From NCBI GenBank assembly GCA_019635715.1, contig JAHBYY010000049.1, positions 1-34,599 of the forward strand: a stretch of DNA of 34,599 nucleotides, read 5' to 3'. A model generated the notes under the pieces. The model worked only from the letters and a program-made list of their open reading frames with translations, had not been told where the DNA came from and made no database searches. The stretch comes from Rhizobiaceae bacterium. Its GTDB lineage: Bacteria; Pseudomonadota; Alphaproteobacteria; Rhizobiales; Rhizobiaceae. Made by a program: the position numbers and the translations under genes. This document shows, piece after piece, positions 17,235-24,510 of the stretch (position 1 is the first letter of the stretch; the number at the start of each line of letters is the position of its first letter).

Positions 17235-18167
17235 TCAGAGCGGCCTGCCCAGCATCAGATCGAGGTTCTGCACGGCAGCCCCCGAGGCGCCCTTGCCGAG
17301 ATTGTCGTAGACGGCGATCAGCGCCGCCTGCGCCCGCGCGTCGTTGCCGAACACGTAGAGCTTCATCTCGTTGGTGTCGTTGTAGCGCTCCGGGTCGATG
17401 TCCGGGACACGGTCCGTCTCGACATAGGGTGCGACGGTGACGGCGCCGCCGCCGAGGCCGGCATAATGGTCGGCGATGGCCGCATGCAGGTCGCGCCCGC
17501 TCGGCACCCGCTCGAGCGTGCCGAGCTGCAGCGGCACCATGGTGATCATGCCCTGGGCGAAATTGCCGACCACCGGCATCATCATCGGGTCGCGGGTGAG
17601 CTTCGCATACGCTTTCAGCTCAGGAACGTGCTTGTGCTTGAAGCTGAGCGCATAGGGCAGGAATTCCGGCGCATCCTCGCCTTTCGCCTGATAGTCCTCG
17701 ATCATGGTGCGGCCGCCGCCCGTATAGCCGGAAATTCCGCTCATGGTGACCGGAAAGTCGGCAGGCAGAAGTCCCGCGGCGACCAGCGGACGCAGCGTGG
17801 CGATCGGGCCCTGCGGCCAGCATCCGGGGTTTGCGACCCGCTTCGCCGCGGCGATGGCGCGCGGCTGGTCCGAATCCATCTCGGCGAAGCCGTAGGCCCA
17901 GCCTTCGGCAACGCGATAGGCCGTCGAAGCGTCGATGACGCGGGTGGTTTCGTTGCTGATCAGCGACACGCTCTCTCGCGCCGCGTCGTCCGGCAGACAC
18001 AGGATCGCGATGTCCGCGGCGTTGAGGAATTCGGCCCGCGCCGCCGGATCCTTGCGGCGCTCGGCCGGCACCGAGACGATCTCGATGTCGCGGCGGTCGG
18101 CCAGCCGGGTGCGGATCTGCAACCCGGTCGTGCCGTGTTCGCCATCGATGAAGATCTTCGGTCTCAT
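17235..18167 (-). CDS. argC: N-acetyl-gamma-glutamyl-phosphate reductase
   Basis: Third step of arginine biosynthesis: NADPH-dependent reduction of N-acetylglutamyl phosphate to the semialdehyde, in the cytoplasm. The 310-aa length and the start KIFIDGEHGTTGLQIRTRL match the short (type 2) ArgC found in many proteobacteria. The active-site cysteine is Cys116 in NPGCWPQG; GISGYTGGGRTMI and FKHKHVPEL are also conserved. It lies 73 nt downstream of the agmatinase gene and directly upstream of the kinase-like gene. I recall speB-argC adjacency from rhizobial genomes. ATG 18167 gives the expected N-terminus. Confidence 0.95.
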   Translation of the reverse strand: MRPKIFIDGEHGTTGLQIRTRLADRRDIEIVSVPAERRKDPAARAEFLNAADIAILCLPDDAARESVSLISNETTRVIDASTAYRVAEGWAYGFAEMDSDQPRAIAAAKRVANPGCWPQGPIATLRPLVAAGLLPADFPVTMSGISGYTGGGRTMIEDYQAKGEDAPEFLPYALSFKHKHVPELKAYAKLTRDPMMMPVVGNFAQGMITMVPLQLGTLERVPSGRDLHAAIADHYAGLGGGAVTVAPYVETDRVPDIDPERYNDTNEMKLYVFGNDARAQAALIAVYDNLGKGASGAAVQNLDLMLGRPL

Positions 18168-18240
18168 GCGCGTGCAATGCCCAGTGAATCAGTAGGTTGG
18201 CTGCGGCTGCGGACTCGATGTCCCAGCCGCCGGTTTGCGG

Positions 18241-19197
18241 TCAGGCGGTCTCGCGCCTCTTTCGGGCTGCGAGCAGGCCGAGATAGTGCTGCGCCACGGT
18301 CGACGCCGCGATGGCCGTTATATCGGCATGATCATAGGCCGGCGCAACCTCCACGACGTCCGCCCCGACCATGTCGATATGGTCCATCTGGCGCAGCACC
18401 GACAGGATCTTCGACGACGATGGTCCGCCCGACACCGGAGTCCCGGTGCCCGGCGCGTAGGCGGGGTCGAGACAGTCGATGTCGAAGGTCACATAGGTCT
18501 TCTTGCCGGCGGTCCGCTCGGCGATCGCATAGGCGATGTCGGAGGCCCGCATGTCCTCGACATCGTAGCCGTATAGGATCTTGATGCCGAAATCCTCCGG
18601 CGCATGCGTGCGGATGCCGACCTGGATCGAGCGGTCCGGGTCGATGACGCCCTCGCGCACGGCGCGGGCGACGAAGGAGCCGTGGTCGATGCGCTTGCCG
18701 TCGTCGAACCATGTGTCCTGGTGTGCGTCGAACTGGACGAGCGCCAGCGGTCCGTGCACCGCGGCATGCGCCTTGAGCAGCGGCCAGGTGACGAAATGGT
18801 CGCCGCCGAGCGACAGCAGGAAGGCGCCCGACGCCAGCAGCTTCCTGGCCTCGCGTTCGATCGCCGCCGGCGTCTTCTGGTGGTTGCCGTTGTCGAGCAG
18901 GCAGTCGCCGTAGTCGACCACCTTCAGGCTCTCGAAAAGATCCATGTGGAAGGGATACTGGGGATCGTTGTCCATGATCGCCGCGGCCCGCCGGATCGCC
19001 TGCGGCCCGAATCGGGCACCCGGCCGGTTGGTGACGGCGGCATCGAAGGGAATGCCCCAGACGATCGCATCGGCACCGGCGACGTTTTTCGTGTATTTGC
19101 GGCGCATGAAGGAGAGGGCGCCCGCATAGGTCGGATCGCCCGACCTGCCGGTCAGCGAACGTGTGGTGAAGGCGTGGTCGATCCCGCTTGCTGGCAT
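18241..19197 (-). CDS. speB: Agmatinase-family ureohydrolase
   Basis: Hydrolyses the guanidino group of agmatine or a related substrate, releasing urea. The 318-aa protein has all metal-binding motifs of the binuclear manganese arginase family: GGDHFVTW (His134), QFDAHQDTW (Asp157, His159, Asp161) and FDIDCLDP (Asp239, Asp241), plus GIPFDAAVTNRPGARFGP near the N-terminus. Agmatinase is the likeliest activity; guanidinobutyrase or guanidinopropionase cannot be excluded. It probably shares a transcript with argC and is divergent from the phosphodiesterase gene. GAGGGAAA lies upstream of ATG 19197. Confidence 0.88.
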   Translation of the reverse strand: MPASGIDHAFTTRSLTGRSGDPTYAGALSFMRRKYTKNVAGADAIVWGIPFDAAVTNRPGARFGPQAIRRAAAIMDNDPQYPFHMDLFESLKVVDYGDCLLDNGNHQKTPAAIEREARKLLASGAFLLSLGGDHFVTWPLLKAHAAVHGPLALVQFDAHQDTWFDDGKRIDHGSFVARAVREGVIDPDRSIQVGIRTHAPEDFGIKILYGYDVEDMRASDIAYAIAERTAGKKTYVTFDIDCLDPAYAPGTGTPVSGGPSSSKILSVLRQMDHIDMVGADVVEVAPAYDHADITAIAASTVAQHYLGLLAARKRRETA

Positions 19198-19367
19198 GTG
19201 GCCGGTTTCCCTCTCGGTTTCGCTGGCGAAGCTATTGGCGCATTGCGACGCGCGTGCAACCGGAAATTTGCCGGACCCAGGCGGCGAAGTCGCTAGCCGG
19301 CGGCGTTCACCGCGCTGTCATCACGGGCTCCTATTGAGCGGCAAACGGTCAACGGGAGCGATTCCTC

Positions 19368-20384
19368 ATGCGCCTGCCGCGACTTGCCGCCGCCTTCGGC
19401 CTGTTCTGCATGGGGGCAGGTTCCGCCCTGGCCGACGGTCACGCCGACGCGGTTCTCGCCCGGCTCGAAAACGCCAATGGCTGGCGCGACCACGTGATGG
19501 TCGTGGCGCACCGCGGCGGCTGGAAGGAAGGCGGTGCGATCCGCTGGGCCGAGAACTCACGGGCCGGCGTCGAGCATGTGATCGCCCTCGGCGCCGAGAT
19601 GGTCGAACTGGATGTCCGCGCTTCGCGCGACGGGGTCTATGTGGTGATGCATGATTCGTGGCTCGATCGGACGACGACCTGCCGTGGCGAGGTCGAGACC
19701 CGCACGCTGGCCGAGCTGCGCGATTGCCGGCTGGTCGTCGAGGGGTCCGGAATCGTCACCGGCGAGGCGGTGCCGACGCTGGCCGAGCTGCTCCGGCTGA
19801 CGCGCGACCGCATCCTGGTCAACATCGACAACAAGCTGGGTCCCGACCACATCGCCGCCATGCTGCGCGTGGCAAGGGAACTCGGCATGCAACGCCAGGT
19901 GATCCTCAAGGAGAATGTCTGGGACGCGTCGCGACTGGCCGACATCGGCAGCCTGGCGCGCGAAGCCGGCAGCGATCTGCGCTTCATGCCGATCATCGCC
20001 GACGACGCCGTCGAGGACCCGCGCTTCGTCGAGACCGTGTCCCGCAAACTCGGCGCCGACAGCGTCGAGATGGTGGCCTGGCGCGGCGACCGCGACGCCG
20101 TCGCGCCGGAGGCCGGTCCGCTGTTCGGCGCCAGGACACGCGCCGCCGCGGTGCGCGGCAACTGGCACATCTGGGTCAACACCTATCCGATCGTCAACAA
20201 GCCGGGCGGCTTCCTGGCGCAGGGCAGGGGCGACGAACTCGCGGTCGCGGCCGGTCTCCCCGCCGAGGTCTACGGCTACTGGGCCGAGCACGGCGCGACG
20301 ATCATCCAGACCGACGAGCCGAAGGCGGCGATCGAATGGCTGGACGCCAACGGATACCGCCGGCCCTACGACCTGTTGAACTGA
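19368..20384 (+). CDS. Exported glycerophosphodiester phosphodiesterase
   Basis: Predicted periplasmic GDPD of 338 aa that hydrolyses deacylated phospholipid headgroups to glycerol 3-phosphate and an alcohol. A signal peptide (residues 1-22, ending GSALA) precedes the TIM-barrel domain. Catalytic and metal residues are present: His48-Arg49 (VAHRGG), Glu80 and Asp82 (VELDVRASRDG), and His95 (MHDSW). NIDNK and the C-terminal IIQTDEPK close the barrel. The ATG at 19368 follows GGGAGCGATTCCTC, giving a ribosome site at about 9 nt. It stands in the accessory stretch between speB and rpsI. Confidence 0.9.
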   Translation: MRLPRLAAAFGLFCMGAGSALADGHADAVLARLENANGWRDHVMVVAHRGGWKEGGAIRWAENSRAGVEHVIALGAEMVELDVRASRDGVYVVMHDSWLDRTTTCRGEVETRTLAELRDCRLVVEGSGIVTGEAVPTLAELLRLTRDRILVNIDNKLGPDHIAAMLRVARELGMQRQVILKENVWDASRLADIGSLAREAGSDLRFMPIIADDAVEDPRFVETVSRKLGADSVEMVAWRGDRDAVAPEAGPLFGARTRAAAVRGNWHIWVNTYPIVNKPGGFLAQGRGDELAVAAGLPAEVYGYWAEHGATIIQTDEPKAAIEWLDANGYRRPYDLLN

Positions 20385-20544
20385 TTGCGCGCAGCCGGCG
20401 TAAAGATTTCGGAAACCACTGCCTCAACGAGTCCGCCGCGGCGGCCGGCAATCGCCCCGCCCGGCAAGCCGATTGCATGTCCCACAGTCGAGACCGGGCA
20501 GACGAGGACCTGTACCGGATCGGGACTGGAGCGCGGCGGGCATC

Positions 20545-21810
20545 ATGGAAGTGCATCACAGATCGGGAACTCACGGAAGCGCCGGCGTCACGCCGTCGAT
20601 CCGTTTCGAGGCCCTGGACAGTTGGCGGGGACTGGCAGCGCTTTCGGTCGTCATGTTCCATGCGCAGATCGTCAGCCACATCCACGACTTCCCGATCGTC
20701 AGGGCCGGCGAGGCGCTCGTCGACTTCTTCTTCGTGCTGTCCGGCTTCGTCATCGCCCATGCCTATATGGACCGTATCAGGACGGGACAGGAGGCGGGAC
20801 GCTTCCTGTTCCTGCGCCTCGGCCGCATCTATCCGCTGCACGTCTTCATGCTGGCGCTGTTCCTCGCCTTCGAGACCGCGAAGGCCTGGCTGCCGGGCCT
20901 GACCAATCCCGCCGACCCGGCCTTCTCCGAGGCGAACGAGCCGGCGACGCTGGTCTCGAACCTCCTGCTGATGCATTCCGCGCGGCCGGACGGACTGCTG
21001 ACCTGGAACACGCCGTCCTGGAGCATCTCGGCCGAGTTCATCGCCTACCTGCTGTTTGCCGCGGCCGTGCTCACCGCACGCCGGCACCTGGTTCTTCTAT
21101 GCTGCATAGCGATCGTCCTGGCGCCTGCCATCCTCTCGCTCGTCGCCCCGCACGGGATGCAGAGCACGGCCGATTTCGGCGCGGTCCGCGCCCTGTTCGG
21201 CTTCGCCGCCGGGGTGCTGGTCTATCGCATCGCGCGGCCGGGCCTGATCGAAAGCCGCCGCGAGGACGGCACCTCCACCACCGGACCCGCTTCGCTTCGC
21301 TGGACCGTGGCGGAGCTGTTGGTTGTGGCGATTGCGGCCGGGCTGCTGGTCGCCACGCCGGAGACGGCGCTCGCCTATGCGATGCCCGCCGTCTACTGCC
21401 TCGTCATCGTGGTGTTCGCCATCGAACGCGGCTGGCTCAGCCGCCTGATGAAGCTCCGGCCCCTGCTCTTCCTCGGGGCCATCTCCTACTCGCTCTACAT
21501 GACGCACATGTTCGTGCTGCTGCGCACCACCAATGTGGCGCGGCTCGCCGACAAGCTGTTGGGCACCGAATGGGTCACACAGGTCGGGCGCACCGCGCGC
21601 TACGGCGGCGGTATCGACATGGGCAATCCCTGGCTTGGCGATCTGGTGATGCTCGCCGTCGTCGCCGTGACCGTCGCGCTGAGCTGGCTGACCTGGCGCT
21701 ATGTCGAACTGCCGGGACAGGAGCTTTCCCGCCGGCTGGCGCCGCGGCTGTTCGGTGCACGCCGCCCCGCCGCCAGACAGGAAAAAGGGCCGCTCGGCGC
21801 GACCCTTTGA
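20545..21810 (+). CDS. Acyltransferase 3 family membrane protein
   Basis: A 421-aa inner-membrane O-acyltransferase, typically acylating polysaccharides, lipopolysaccharide or peptidoglycan. The family start IRFEALDSWRGLAALSVVMFHA supplies the catalytic-type His. FFFVLSGFVIAHAY, FLRLGRIYPLHVF, the TPSWSISAEF motif and ISYSLYMTHMF are conserved, and there are about ten transmembrane helices. ATG 20545 is an estimate, as the ribosome site is weak. The last nine codons (EKGPLGATL and stop) are formed by a terminator hairpin that serves the opposite strand, so the native C-terminus may have been replaced. It may act on the polysaccharide made at 5.5-15 kb, but that is inference. Confidence 0.87.
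   Translation: MEVHHRSGTHGSAGVTPSIRFEALDSWRGLAALSVVMFHAQIVSHIHDFPIVRAGEALVDFFFVLSGFVIAHAYMDRIRTGQEAGRFLFLRLGRIYPLHVFMLALFLAFETAKAWLPGLTNPADPAFSEANEPATLVSNLLLMHSARPDGLLTWNTPSWSISAEFIAYLLFAAAVLTARRHLVLLCCIAIVLAPAILSLVAPHGMQSTADFGAVRALFGFAAGVLVYRIARPGLIESRREDGTSTTGPASLRWTVAELLVVAIAAGLLVATPETALAYAMPAVYCLVIVVFAIERGWLSRLMKLRPLLFLGAISYSLYMTHMFVLLRTTNVARLADKLLGTEWVTQVGRTARYGGGIDMGNPWLGDLVMLAVVAVTVALSWLTWRYVELPGQELSRRLAPRLFGARRPAARQEKGPLGATL
21782..21808 (-). terminator. Terminator, copy A (downstream of the antitoxin gene)
   Basis: On the minus strand, AAAGGG with CCCTTT plus inner pairs form a 10-bp stem (one T-G wobble) followed by TTTTT, starting 29 nt past the antitoxin stop. The element lies inside the 3' end of the convergent acyltransferase gene, whose TGA is at 21808-21810. 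The 32-nt stretch 21782-21813 matches 22755-22786, the rpsI terminator, at 31 of 32 positions, including bases outside the stem. Confidence 0.75.
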
Positions 21811-21836
21811 GATCTGGCGGTTTCCGGGCGGTCCGG

Positions 21837-22196
21837 TCAGGCCGCCTTGCGTAGGGTGAAGTCGACATGCACCGCGTCATAGGGAAAGATCATGCGACCA
21901 CTGTCGGTGCGATCAAGCACGCCTGCGACCAGCAGGGCCCTCACGTCGCCATGCACGGCCTTGACGTCTCGCTCGACGCGGCGGGCGATCTCCCGGATCG
22001 TCATTTCGCCTTGCCCCGTCATGGTTCGCAGGATGTCCCACCGCTTGGCGGTGAGCACCTTCCACAGCAATTCGACCGTGGCGAAGCTGATGAATTCGCC
22101 CACCTTCTCACCGCCAAAGGCGGCGGCCACCTGACGTTGCGTATCCTCGACCGAGGAGACTCCGAGCGTTACGGTTCTTATTGTCCTGCTCTCCAT
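21837..22196 (-). CDS. Winged-helix antitoxin/regulator of a TumE-type module
   Basis: A 119-aa DNA-binding protein. The segment WDILRTMTGQGEMTIREIARRV (about 53-74) and the following VERDVKAVHGDVRALLVAGVLDR form a winged helix-turn-helix like that of HVO_A0114-type regulators, which accompany TumE-type toxins. It likely neutralises the toxin and represses the shared promoter. Its ATG (22196) lies inside the end of the toxin gene (19-nt overlap), with AAGG about 10 nt upstream, so the toxin is read first and the two are translationally coupled. The pairing is the main evidence for an antitoxin role. Confidence 0.8.
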   Translation of the reverse strand: MESRTIRTVTLGVSSVEDTQRQVAAAFGGEKVGEFISFATVELLWKVLTAKRWDILRTMTGQGEMTIREIARRVERDVKAVHGDVRALLVAGVLDRTDSGRMIFPYDAVHVDFTLRKAA

Positions 22197-22465
22197 TCCG
22201 ACACATCCTTCCAGAAGTCCGCTTGCAAGGTCGCAAGGTCGGTGAAGCGGTACGGCACCTCGCATTCCCCGACATGCTTGTGATCGCCCTTGCCGGCCTC
22301 GTTGTCGTAGCGCAGCACGCAAACGCCGTCCGCCACCAGGGCCAGGCGATACTTGAAGCCATGCCCGCTGCCGCGCACCGGATCGGGCACTCGCCAGATC
22401 ACGATCTCCACGAAAGCCGTCTCCGATAGGCCTTCGCGCTTGCGGAACAGCAGTTCGGCATTCAT
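22178..22465 (-). CDS. TumE-type toxin (DUF6516 family)
   Basis: A 95-aa protein. The blocks MNAELLFRKR, VEIVIWRVPDPVRGSGHGFK, YRLALVADG, RYDNEAGKGDHKH and PYRFTDLATLQADFW match the toxin-antitoxin TumE (formerly DUF6516) family closely in order and length. Members are toxic partners of winged-helix proteins; the conserved basic and acidic residues in the GKGDHKH region suggest a nuclease-like site, but I do not know a proven target. The gene is first in the pair and overlaps the antitoxin gene. A near-consensus promoter ends 5 nt before ATG 22465 and there is no ribosome site, so the transcript may be leaderless. Confidence 0.82.
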   Translation of the reverse strand: MNAELLFRKREGLSETAFVEIVIWRVPDPVRGSGHGFKYRLALVADGVCVLRYDNEAGKGDHKHVGECEVPYRFTDLATLQADFWKDVSEWRAGQ

Positions 22466-22470
22466 GTTGG

Positions 22471-22501
22471 AGTATATGCCAACAAGCCAGTGCGTTGTCA
22501 A
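22471..22501 (-). promoter_or_regulatory. Promoter and possible operator of the toxin-antitoxin pair
   Basis: On the minus strand a perfect -35 box TTGACA (22496-22501) and a -10 box TATACT (22471-22476) are separated by 19 bp, slightly long. The -10 box lies 5 nt before the toxin ATG. An inverted repeat, GTTGG and CCAAC with 8 bp between (about 22466-22483), spans the -10 box and is a natural operator for the winged-helix antitoxin. Boxes are seen; repression is inferred. Confidence 0.6.
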
Positions 22502-22537
22502 TTGTCCCAACATCTCGCGATTGCGCGAAATGGACGC

Positions 22538-22705
22538 ATGGACTTTGGCATCTCGGTGCAGGGACAATCGGTGGTGGACGCCTGGAAAGAAATGGCCCGG
22601 CTCGCCAAGAAGTGGACCATCCCGGTTACGGTCGAGTTCTTGTGGCGCCGGAATCCCAAGGCTCGATATACCGGCAAGACGGGCGTGCTTCGTTCTGGGC
22701 ATTGA
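22538..22705 (+). CDS. Small hypothetical ORF or gene remnant
   Basis: A possible 55-aa protein divergent from the toxin gene. Its first part (MDFGISVQGQSVVDAWKEM, then ARLAKKWTIPVTVEF) looks protein-like and resembles small proteins with an AWxEMxxLAxxxxIPVxxEF pattern that I remember but cannot name. After residue 35 the sequence turns basic and low in hydrophobics, as if the frame had been lost. There is no good ribosome site. The other 200 or so bases between the toxin promoter and rpsI hold only terminator hairpins. It may be a truncated gene left by the rearrangement that brought in the toxin-antitoxin pair. Confidence 0.3.
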   Translation: MDFGISVQGQSVVDAWKEMARLAKKWTIPVTVEFLWRRNPKARYTGKTGVLRSGH

Positions 22706-22753
22706 CCCGCTGCTGGCGGCCATCGGAGACCGCGTCGGACAATCGCAGCCAAC

Positions 22754-22781
22754 AAAAAAGGGCCGCGCGGCGCGACCCTTT
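22754..22781 (-). terminator. Terminator of the rplM-rpsI operon, copy B
   Basis: On the minus strand, AAAGGGTCGCG and CGCGGCCCTTT form an 11-bp stem (one T-G wobble) with a 3-nt loop, followed by six T. It lies about 68 nt after the rpsI stop. A second perfect hairpin without a T-run, CGGCCGGC-AG-GCCGGCCG (22788-22805), lies just before it. The sequence 22755-22786 recurs at 21782-21813. Confidence 0.85.
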
Positions 22782-22848
22782 GAGATTCGGCCGGCAGGCC
22801 GGCCGAGAGGAACGGGCCGTCGATGCGGCCCGCTTCCGGACTGATTGA

Positions 22849-23322
22849 TCAGCGCTTCGAGAACTGGAAGCTGCGGCGGGCCTTCGCCTTGCCGTACTTC
22901 TTGCGCTCGACCACGCGGCTGTCGCGGGTGAGGAAGCCACCCTTCTTGAGCACGCCGCGCAGGCCCGGCTCGTAATAGGTCAGCGCCTTCGAGATGCCGT
23001 GGCGGACGGCGCCCGCCTGGCCCGAAAGGCCGCCGCCGGCAACGGTCGCGACGACGTCGAACTGGCCGCCGCGGTTGGTGGCGACGATCGGCTGCTGCAG
23101 GATCATCTGCAGCACCGGGCGCGCGAAATAGGCGGCGAATTCCTTGTCGTTGACGGTGATCTTGCCGGTGCCGGGCTTCACCCAGACGCGGGCGATCGCG
23201 TCCTTGCGCTTGCCGGTGGCGTAGGCACGGCCCTGCTTGTCCAGCTTCTGGACGTGGACCGGGGCGGCCGGCTGGGCGACCGAGGTGCCGCCGAGGTCTG
23301 CGAGCGAGTTGAGCTCAACCAT
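22849..23322 (-). CDS. rpsI: 30S ribosomal protein S9 (uS9)
   Basis: Component of the head of the small ribosomal subunit; its C-terminal tail reaches the P-site tRNA. The 157-aa protein has an N-terminal extension of about 32 residues ([12 protein letters not shown]) common in alphaproteobacteria, then the S9 core: [51 protein letters not shown] and the basic tail RRSFQFSKR. It starts 2 nt after the rplM stop in a two-gene operon. Confidence 0.98.
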   Translation of the reverse strand: MVELNSLADLGGTSVAQPAAPVHVQKLDKQGRAYATGKRKDAIARVWVKPGTGKITVNDKEFAAYFARPVLQMILQQPIVATNRGGQFDVVATVAGGGLSGQAGAVRHGISKALTYYEPGLRGVLKKGGFLTRDSRVVERKKYGKAKARRSFQFSKR

Positions 23323-23324
23323 GA

Positions 23325-23789
23325 TCAGGATGCCTTCTTGTTCTTTGCGTTGAGCGCGCCGACGTCGAGCGTCACCGGCTGCTGCGCCGCGTGCGGATGT
23401 TCGGCGCCTGCATAGACGCGCAGGTTCTTCATCTGGCGGCGGCCGAGCGGTCCGCGCGGGATCATGCGTTCGACGGCCTTTTCGAGGACGCGCTCCGGGA
23501 AGCGGCCTTCCAGCAACTGGCGCGCGGTGCGTTCCTTGATGCCGCCGGGATGGCCGGTGTGCCAGTAATACACCTTGTCGGTGTACTTCTTGCCGGTGAA
23601 GGCAACCTTGTCGGCATTGATGATGACGACGTTGTCACCGTCGTCGACATGCGGGGTGAAGGTCGGCTTGTTCTTGCCGCGGAGAATGTTGGCGACGATG
23701 GAGGCGAGACGGCCGACGACGAGGCCCTCGGCGTCGATCAGCACCCACTTCTTCACCACATCCGCGGGCTTCTGCGAAAATGTAGCCAT
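23325..23789 (-). CDS. rplM: 50S ribosomal protein L13 (uL13)
   Basis: An early-assembling large-subunit protein of 154 aa. Conserved blocks are [25 protein letters not shown] (split here over residues 15-39), [64 protein letters not shown] and [12 protein letters not shown]. The ATG at 23789 gives the standard N-terminus [12 protein letters not shown] strong promoter lies about 113 bp upstream, and the leader carries a terminator-like hairpin. Confidence 0.98.
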   Translation of the reverse strand: MATFSQKPADVVKKWVLIDAEGLVVGRLASIVANILRGKNKPTFTPHVDDGDNVVIINADKVAFTGKKYTDKVYYWHTGHPGGIKERTARQLLEGRFPERVLEKAVERMIPRGPLGRRQMKNLRVYAGAEHPHAAQQPVTLDVGALNAKNKKAS

Positions 23790-23861
23790 GGATTTCTGCT
23801 TTCGTTGGACCTTCCGGGGAAGGCGTTTCTTGTTGCTTGCTTTCGGACGGACGGTCGACCG

Positions 23862-23888
23862 AAAAGAAAGCGGCGGCCCGAAGGCCGC
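23862..23888 (-). promoter_or_regulatory. Leader hairpin of the rplM mRNA, possible attenuator
   Basis: On the minus strand a 6-bp stem, GCGGCC-TTCG-GGCCGC (23873-23888), carries a stabilising UUCG tetraloop and is followed by CGCTTTCTTTT. It begins only about 7 nt after the expected transcription start, well before the rplM ATG. It could attenuate the operon, stabilise the 5' end of the mRNA or take part in autogenous control. The structure is seen; the role is inferred. Confidence 0.45.
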
Positions 23889-23901
23889 TGCTTGAGGCGG
23901 G

Positions 23902-23930
23902 CTTATAGGGGCGGCCCTGCCATTGGTCAA
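23902..23930 (-). promoter_or_regulatory. Sigma-70 promoter of rplM-rpsI
   Basis: On the minus strand, TTGACC (23925-23930) and TATAAG (23902-23907) are separated by exactly 17 bp. This is the best housekeeping promoter match in the window. Transcription would start near 23895 and give a leader of about 106 nt before the rplM ATG. Confidence 0.8.
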
Positions 23931-23964
23931 GCTGCTTCGGAGCCATCGATGTGGCGAAAAGGTA

Positions 23965-24007
23965 AGAAAAATCAATCAAAAAGCGATGTGGTATTATTTT
24001 GCCACAT
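23965..24007 (-). terminator. Terminator of the paaI / beta-flower unit
   Basis: On the minus strand, ATGTGG and CCACAT (24002-24007 and 23986-23991) form a 6-bp stem with a 10-nt AT-rich loop, followed by CGCTTTTTG and a second T-rich run. The stem includes the last codons and the TAA of the beta-flower gene (23994-23996). It separates this unit from the rplM promoter 35 bp further on. Confidence 0.6.
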
Positions 24008-24506
24008 GGCTCGATGGCAACGGCGCGGGTGTTTCTGGGGTCGCACCCCCGGCTTCGTCCGGCCGCGCCGGCCCTGCTTCATCCTGTTTGACGGCATTGG
24101 CCGCGGGGATCGGTTCGAGGACCGCCCGGACAGGGTCGTTGGCCACGAGCCACTCGGCAAACGCATGCATCGACCAGCCGCCCGGCGGCATCGGCGCCGA
24201 CAACGGAGCGCCGGGCTCGACCGGCCGCACCGGCTGCACCGGCCGGATCGCCCGCACGACGTTGACGGGCCGGAGCGGCCGGTTCGTCGCCCGCAGCGGT
24301 GCCGACGGGTTCCAGGCGACCGGCCGTCCGTGGATGTCGTAAAGATGCCCGTCGATCACCGGCCCGAGCCAGACGCCGGTGGCCGCAGACCAGCAATGAC
24401 CATTGGTGACGAAGGCGCAGTAGCGCATTCCCGCGTCGAAGACATAGCGGCCGGGATGCAGCCAGGCGGTGAGCAGGCAGTCGGGCGAGAAGAGCGGCAG
24501 CAGCAT
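23994..24506 (-). CDS. 4-fold beta flower domain protein
   Basis: A 170-aa protein. The N-terminal 90 residues show short repeated units of the 4-fold beta flower type (LLPLFSPDC, HPGRYVFDAGMRYCAFVTNGH, WLGPVIDGHLYDIHGRPVAW). A proline ladder follows, with P at every third residue (RPVQPVRPVEP near residue 95), then GGWSMHAFAEWL and a low-complexity tail. The family is widespread in alphaproteobacteria without a known function that I can cite. Its ATG (24506) comes 4 nt after the thioesterase stop, so the two are probably co-translated. The ribosome site is weak. Confidence 0.7.
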   Translation of the reverse strand: MLLPLFSPDCLLTAWLHPGRYVFDAGMRYCAFVTNGHCWSAATGVWLGPVIDGHLYDIHGRPVAWNPSAPLRATNRPLRPVNVVRAIRPVQPVRPVEPGAPLSAPMPPGGWSMHAFAEWLVANDPVRAVLEPIPAANAVKQDEAGPARPDEAGGATPETPAPLPSSHVAK

Positions 24507-24510
24507 CGTG

